Origin: Xiphophorus maculatus
Lineage: Eukaryota; Chordata; Actinopteri; Cyprinodontiformes; Poeciliidae
Assembly: GCF_002775205.1 (NCBI RefSeq)
Contig: NC_036460.1
Location: 3,788,056-3,852,055 of the forward strand
Length of the DNA stretch: 64,000 nt
Direction of reading: 5' to 3'
Below are positions 59,401-64,000 of this stretch, in pieces. Numbering within the stretch: the stretch's first letter is position 1; each line of letters starts with the position of its first letter. Below the pieces are notes generated by a model that saw only the letters and a program-made list of their open reading frames with translations, was not told the DNA's origin and searched no databases. The position numbers and the translations under genes are program-made.

Positions 59401-61641
59401 GCCACTGAAGTTAAAATATATTTACCTGCCATTTATTCCACATTCACATCATTTGATCTGCAAAAGGACCTGATTTCTGGCAGATTCTGAATTTCTGCAA
59501 CACTTTTGCTTCAATCTGGGAGGAATTTTAAAACTCCTGAACTGCTGTTTGAGTTTTGCTGCTGAGTAAATATTTTTAGGACGAGTTGTGGAGTTTGAAC
59601 AGTCAAAGTCCTGAAACTTATCAGTTGCTGTATAGTTTCCCAAATTCTGCAAACCTTTAAAACAAAGTAGATTGATTCTTTGGTTTCTGAGTAATTTAAT
59701 GGCAGCAGGCCTGTGTAACCCTGCCCTGTTTTCCAGGAAGAGTTGCTGAAGAGTCACTTTAATGTGATCATGTGATGGAGGAAAAACTCTTTTCTTGTTT
59801 AAGGGAGGAAAATAATCAGAGCAGGAAATGTATGCTGTTTATTTCCAGAAAATGTTTTAAAGGTAGATAATCTGCTTAAAACAAGTAAAAAAGGACCAAT
59901 TTAGATTTTTTTTTAAGAGTTTAGCTTGTTTTCCTGAGATTCTAGATTTTAATAGAAAGTTTTTAAACATGCACTTAATTTCTCAAGAGCATGAAACATT
60001 TTTTTGTTAACTTTTTAACTACTACTAGTTAGTTGCTCAAACCGTCAAGCACTTTTTATATTAACATTAGTTCCAACAGCATTTAGCCTAAGCTAATGCT
60101 AGCGCCAGTTCAAATGACACATCAGCCCTTGAAAGATGGCAGCCATCCATTTAGCACCAATTTAGTTAGAACTTGTCCATGTTCTGTAACGCTCTGCGTA
60201 TTGTACTTGTATCTTCTGTGAGTTAATTTGTTTTTGTAAAAGTTGAGGGGAGAAAAAAGGAGAACCTTCACCCACTTCAAAATAAGAGCATGAATATAAA
60301 CATCTACTTAATGACTCTTATCTGATGGTAACGAAACCTCAACACAGATGTGGAACTTTATTCAACTAAAACTTTAGATTTCATGTCAATAAATTAATTT
60401 CAGAAGCAAAGTGTGCTAAATGTTTTTAAAGTTCTCTAAAGTGCTAATCAAATAAATTGTTGCATTAGTGGAAGTGTGACCACTGCACGTTGTTTTTCCA
60501 CCTGATAGTTTGGAAAATTCAGTTCGATTGGGGACCGAAGTTGCAACATTTGTTACATTTTCAGATGCTGTGGGTTTTTTTTCACTCTGCATCGAGTCAA
60601 ACAAACCAAATACGTTGAATAAACTGTTCTCCTCCTGGCCTGCGGGGGCGCTGCACCAAGAACCACTGAAGGAAATGACACAAAATCCTCTGAAGACACA
60701 GAGCGCAACTTCTTCATGGAATGTAAACGAAAATGGAGTGGTGTCAGATTTTAGCGGTTGTAGGATTTCTCCTTTGTTGTTGGTAAAAGACCACGAGCCA
60801 TTTCTCCCGCTAGCGTTTGGCTAACGTGTTTGCAGTCTTTTAATTTCCATGGCAACCATTCAGCTGTGCAAAATGCCTGGTTGGCCCTAGCCCCGCCTTC
60901 GAGCACAAAACCCCTCCTCTGAGCTGCGGTTTCCAAGCTTCTGCCTCACAAGACAACCCTCCCCAACTCGGCTCCTTCAGACTAGCCAGCAGCAGTTAGC
61001 AAACGCATAGTAGAACTGCTGAGCTCATTACAGGAGCTACTTCTCAATGGAACGCTGGTAAGAACGTTGCTAAAGGGTTAATATGGGAGCCATGTTGGGG
61101 TCACTTCCTGTAGGCGGAGTTTCAGAAAGAGCAGGAGCTTCTTAAAGAGACAGAGGTCCAATTTCAAGGCATGAAATTACAAAGCCAAATTTCTTAAGTC
61201 ATATTTGATGTACATTATTTTATGTACATCAAAATACATAAAATATTTTATAAATGCATAAGGCAACTTATTTTGCTACAAAAACACAACACTGGCCCTT
61301 TAAACAAAATATTTTGGCCAGTAATATCAGATTTTCTCAGGTTTTACATAATCCCAACATGACACCAAGTGAAGACTTTTTCTGTTTTGGCTTTTCCAGT
61401 CTACCTGTTCATTGGTCTGATGATGATGTACCTCCTACTGCGGACCTTCCACAAGATGGCCGACGTCCACGGCCTGACCACGTTCTTCCAGCTGCCGCGC
61501 TGCGAGGCGTCTCTGCTGGCCGATGACACGGAGCCCATCGTCGGCAACGACCCGACTCCGCCTCGCCCGAAAGACAAGGCCGCCACCAAACCTCTGGATC
61601 CGGGATCCCAACCGTCGTACAACTCCATCAACAAAGGCTGA
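53130..61641 (+). CDS. kcnk6: TWIK-type two-pore-domain potassium channel (KCNK6-like)
   Basis: Three coding exons, 53130-53445, 56733-57125 and 61400-61641, join in phase 1 to give 316 residues, close to the 313 of human KCNK6. The protein is a background K+ channel of the plasma or endolysosomal membrane that works as a dimer. Visible parts: M1 at residues 8-29; an extracellular cap with Cys56 (the expected inter-subunit disulfide) and N-glycosylation sites NQS at 53 and NSS at 82; pore 1 filter TTVGYG at 103-108; M2 at 120-143; M3 at 167-190; pore 2 filter TIGLGD at 211-216; M4 at about 231-253; and a short cytosolic tail ending SYNSINKG. The exon junction within the first filter glycine codon is typical of the family. 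TTVGYG and DAGKAFSI favour KCNK6 over KCNK1. All key filter residues are intact. Confidence 0.9.
55945..56065 (-). mobile_element. Family G repeat arm, reverse orientation
   Basis: Inverse match to 34400-34535: tgacagccatcttggtaggc, tgctatgacaacagtaac, gagctagctctcgcctc. Confidence 0.55.
56190..56712. mobile_element. Family C fragments before exon 2 of the KCNK6-like gene
   Basis: acattactcaagtaaatgta, actagttactacctgactct, then its partial inverse; a second piece near 56640 (atactcctaaaagtaggagt) ends at the acceptor region. Confidence 0.5.
56733..57125 (+). CDS. kcnk6: KCNK6-like exon 2: filter 1 to start of M4
   Basis: Acceptor gtccttgcag; encodes YGHPAPLSDAGKAFS through the TIGLGD second filter and PYRALYQVAVM, ending at ATGG/gtgagt. 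Strongly GC-rich. A family C repeat fragment ends about 20 bases before the acceptor. Confidence 0.92.
57190..57605. mobile_element. Family B foldback element
   Basis: Left end gcagaaacacaaaatattac; right end cttggtgcgtttttgttttt then gcagg. Arms aaagctaactgatgagtaac and ttgtaaattacttttgtctt pair. Confidence 0.6.
60575..60830. mobile_element. Family J dispersed repeat, copy 2
   Basis: Same ordered blocks as 39925-40160 (gcgggggcgctgcaccaaga, tttagcggttgtaggatttc, ccacgagccatttctcccgc). Confidence 0.6.
60825..61290. mobile_element. Family F dispersed repeat, copy 2
   Basis: Same ordered blocks as 5700-6170 (cagactagccagcagcagtt, ctgctgagctcattacagga, agagacagaggtccaatttc). It abuts the family J copy. 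Confidence 0.6.
61400..61641 (+). CDS. kcnk6: KCNK6-like exon 3: M4 and C-terminal tail
   Basis: Acceptor cttttccag; encodes VYLFIGLMMMYLLLRTF, a Pro/Lys-rich tail and a TGA stop. The tail has ADDTEPIVGN and a terminal SYNSI motif, resembling the Tyr-based sorting signals known to direct KCNK6 to endolysosomes; use here is inference. Confidence 0.88.
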
Positions 61642-62149
61642 GGCTCCGGCGCCGGCGGGGGGGGAAAGGATTTACCTCTGGAGAGCCGCTGGGCTGAATC
61701 TGAACTCTTGTTTTAATTTCATTCCAGAGGAATTGACATGAGCTTTAAGGTTCAGCCTGTTGGCGGATATAAAGTGTTAAAGCCAAAGTTGGAACAGAAA
61801 ACTTGGTAAAAAGCACAGGAAGCTGTTTATACGTCTTAAACACTGGTGTTGATGTTTACAGTCTCTAAATGGGCACAAGACTTTGGTCGGTCTACAGCTT
61901 TTTAACTAATTCACTTTAGTCCATTTGTACATTTTTGTTTTTGTCACATGTTTGGATTTCTAATACAGAACTAATGAGTAACATTTTTATTTTAGCAGAA
62001 CGTAGCATAACGTACATCCGGATCTGCTCTCTGAAACTAATGGCCGTCCGTTTGACTTGTGGATTATTATTAAATGAATGTCAGATTGTTTAACACGTCA
62101 CTGCTGCATCAGATCTTCAGTGAAGTCAGTCGGTTGCTTAGTAGAAAAC
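61642..62149 (+). other. kcnk6: 3' UTR of the KCNK6-like gene
   Basis: Follows the TGA; no open frame. An ATTAAA near 62069 is an early candidate signal; AATAAA at 62870 is a later one. Confidence 0.55.
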
Positions 62150-62575
62150 TGACGACATATTGGGGTATTGGGATGGGGGTGAGAGGGAATTTCTGCCAAA
62201 AAATATTAAATTTTGAGATTAATCTCTGAATTTATTTTTAGAAAAACTTGGACATTTGTGAGAAAGAACTCATTTTGAAACTATTTTTTGGAGAAATTTG
62301 TAAATTTGAGTTTCTAAAGTTTAAATTTTTCTGAGATCTCAAAATTTGAGTTATTCTAACAAAAGATCAACTTAAGCTCAGAAATGTTCAAATTTTACTT
62401 TTGAGATTCAAATGTCCAAGTTTTTTTTTTTTTTTTAGAAAGTTTGAGATCTCAAATGTTCTTGTAACAAATTCTTAAAAATTATTAAATTAAGAAAATT
62501 TTATATCATCTCAAAATTTGGGTTATTTTTGCCAGAAATTAACTTTTTTTTTTTTTTACAATGGCCCCAGTACAT
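62150..62575. mobile_element. Family A foldback element, complete
   Basis: Left side gggaatttctgccaaaaaat and right side tttttgccagaaattaac then acaatggccccagtacatag are inverses; inner ATTTTGAGAT / ATCTCAAAAT blocks pair too. Confidence 0.65.
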
Positions 62576-62869
62576 AGTGGTAGAAAACGGAAGGGGGCGC
62601 TGTTTGCGTCAGTAAAAGAGGCGTCCTGTCGTCTGCTGCCCCCTGGCGGTGTAATTCGTCATGTTTGTGGGATTCTTTCAAAACTGGAGCAAATGGTTTC
62701 AATACAGGGAACGAAGAGGCTGAACTCATCCATGGCTGGTTCTGTGTAATTCAGTTTGAAGAAATACTTGAAATGCACTTTAATTAGTGAAATAATGCAG
62801 ATGTTGCAGTTGTAGTGCTGAAATAATGACTGTTTTGTAACAATTTAGCTGGTTCCTTAGTCATATTTA

Positions 62870-62875
62870 AATAAA
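62870..62875 (+). terminator. Possible poly(A) signal of the KCNK6-like gene
   Basis: AATAAA followed by T- and GT-rich sequence, 1.2 kb after the stop. If used, the 3' UTR would contain the foldback element at 62150-62575. Confidence 0.4.
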
Positions 62876-63185
62876 TAAGTTTTTCCTTAAGTCTGCTCCT
62901 GTCGTCTAGTCTGTTAGATATTTTATGAATTAACTTGAAAATGAGGATCATTCTCATGTTTTAGTATCAGACTAACATTATTTGATGTTTTATTGTCTCG
63001 ATTGAACAGTTCTGCAGGATGGTGGACGATTCCTCTGAATCTGATGCAGGGGATTACGACAAGTTATGTTTAAACTGCAGGTTTTGATTCTCGATTTTTT
63101 TTATTTTTGTAATTTTTGCTTGACCATTCATACTGTTATTAAAATGGGAACACAATAAGACTTCTGTGTGAAAAGTTGGATTCCA
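62876..63185. other. Intergenic, nothing recognised
   Basis: AT-rich sequence after the last poly(A) candidate. Confidence 0.5.
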
Positions 63186-63189
63186 AACG

Positions 63190-63480
63190 ACTAACAGGTC
63201 CTGGACCAAAACCACTAACAGAACGAGGCGACGGCTGCAAGCGACCAAAAGACTTTTGAACCGAGCAACCGAAGAAACTGGAGCTTGGACCAAAGCGACC
63301 GATGGAACAAGACCGAAGAAACCTAAAGAACGAGACCTTGGATTCAAGTGACTGACGGAAAGAGACCCTGCAATAAAAGCGACCAACAGAAAGAAACTGA
63401 TGGAACGAGATTCCAGAACCAAAGGACCAAAGGAATGAGATCCCAGATGCAAAAGGTTGAAGGAACAGGATCCTGGACCC
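63190..63480. repeat. Purine-rich imperfect tandem repeat
   Basis: About nine degenerate units of 25-40 bases around gaacgagaccttgga-ccaaa and gcgaccaacagaa. Strong strand bias (A/G/C-rich, T-poor) makes a long opposite-strand frame with no family signature. Confidence 0.6.
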
Positions 63481-64000
63481 TATTGGCTCTTTAAAAAATG
63501 ATCAGCTTCATCAAAAGTTGCATGTTTGCTGCACTGAGGATAAAAATGGCTCTTTGGATTGAAAAGGGTCTTTGATTAAAAGCCTTGTGGCTTTGCAGAG
63601 TGGCATTACTGAGCCGTGAAACTGGGTCCAACACAAGAACCACTAATTTCCATGCCATCATCTCATGACCGTCGGAGAACAAAGATTGTTTTATTAAACT
63701 GGAAGTGAAGCTCACCACCCGCCCTGGTTCTTCTGTCTGCGGCAACGTGTCATTTTTGTGGAAATGCGCTGCTGTTCTGCACAAACATCCTGATTCATGC
63801 AGGTTCCTCAGCAGCTGCAGCGCAGGAGGAAGCAACAATCTAACCCACAACTTGTCAACAGCAAGACTTTAATCACTGAACCCCTGAGTTTGAACTGTCC
63901 AGCTTTTGAACCTTAACTGTAATAGAGGAACTTAACATCAAATTTGAGCCATGGAAACTGAAACACATGATTGGAAACCTTTATGAAAAATGCCAGGATG
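63481..64000. other. Window end, nothing recognised
   Basis: A 119-codon opposite-strand frame (63491-63850) has no motif or splice context; not called as a gene. Confidence 0.5.

Larger units (their letters stand above)
57126..61399 (+). other. Intron 2 of the KCNK6-like gene
   Basis: Holds family B at 57190-57605, family J at 60575-60830 and family F at 60825-61290. The stretch 57606-60570 has no recognisable exon, RNA or repeat boundary. Confidence 0.85.

Noticed and set aside
63054..63850. Two opposite-strand frames of 132 and 119 codons near the window end
   Set aside because: The first is produced by the T-poor tandem repeat; the second has no motif, splice site or promoter.
1..64000. 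CRISPR arrays, bacterial operons, tRNA or rRNA genes
   Set aside because: The DNA is clearly vertebrate with spliced genes; no spaced direct-repeat array and no cloverleaf or rRNA-like sequence was seen.

Overview
This is a vertebrate, almost certainly ray-finned fish, genomic window of AT-rich, intron-containing DNA. The evidence is three split genes with GT-AG introns, all on the + strand, in a background of short palindromic DNA-transposon-like repeats of the kind common in teleosts. The species cannot be read from the sequence; a cyprinodontiform-like fish is only a guess from the repeat families.

Layout. (1) About 1-17300: no coding gene recognised. It holds dispersed repeats, a TTAGC-rich satellite-like repeat and several foldback elements. 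A candidate promoter with a non-coding first exon lies near 6700-7027 and may belong to the next gene. (2) 17307-33835: a giant periaxin/AHNAK2-family scaffold gene. Small exons encode a PDZ domain and a basic segment. One uninterrupted 11,276-nt exon encodes some 3,760 residues of degenerate repeats (consensus like [16 protein letters not shown]), and a short last exon follows. The 3' UTR probably runs to a poly(A) signal near 35628. (3) 37260-48213: a gene for a 722-residue protein of the aftiphilin/CLBA1 clathrin-adaptor accessory family, with a GC-rich non-coding first exon, five coding exons and a poly(A) signal at 48208. (4) 52990-62875: a TWIK-type two-pore-domain potassium channel gene, best matched to KCNK6, with three coding exons and 316 residues. 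(5) 62880-64000: no gene recognised; a purine-rich imperfect tandem repeat lies at 63190-63480.

The three genes do not form a pathway. Their order is informative: from memory, human AHNAK2 sits beside CLBA1 on 14q32.33, while human PRX and KCNK6 are both on 19q13.2, so this window joins markers of two paralogous human regions. The most striking sequence features are the single-exon 11-kb protein repeat array with signs of recent internal duplication, and families of long-inverted-repeat (foldback) elements, one copy of which is interrupted by two nested insertions.

Limits: splice sites and reading phases were derived by hand and are mutually consistent, but all homology calls come from recognition of motifs, not from searches. 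Repeat boundaries are approximate. I found no convincing undescribed biological system; the repeat families and the scaffold gene's internal structure are the parts most worth a second look.
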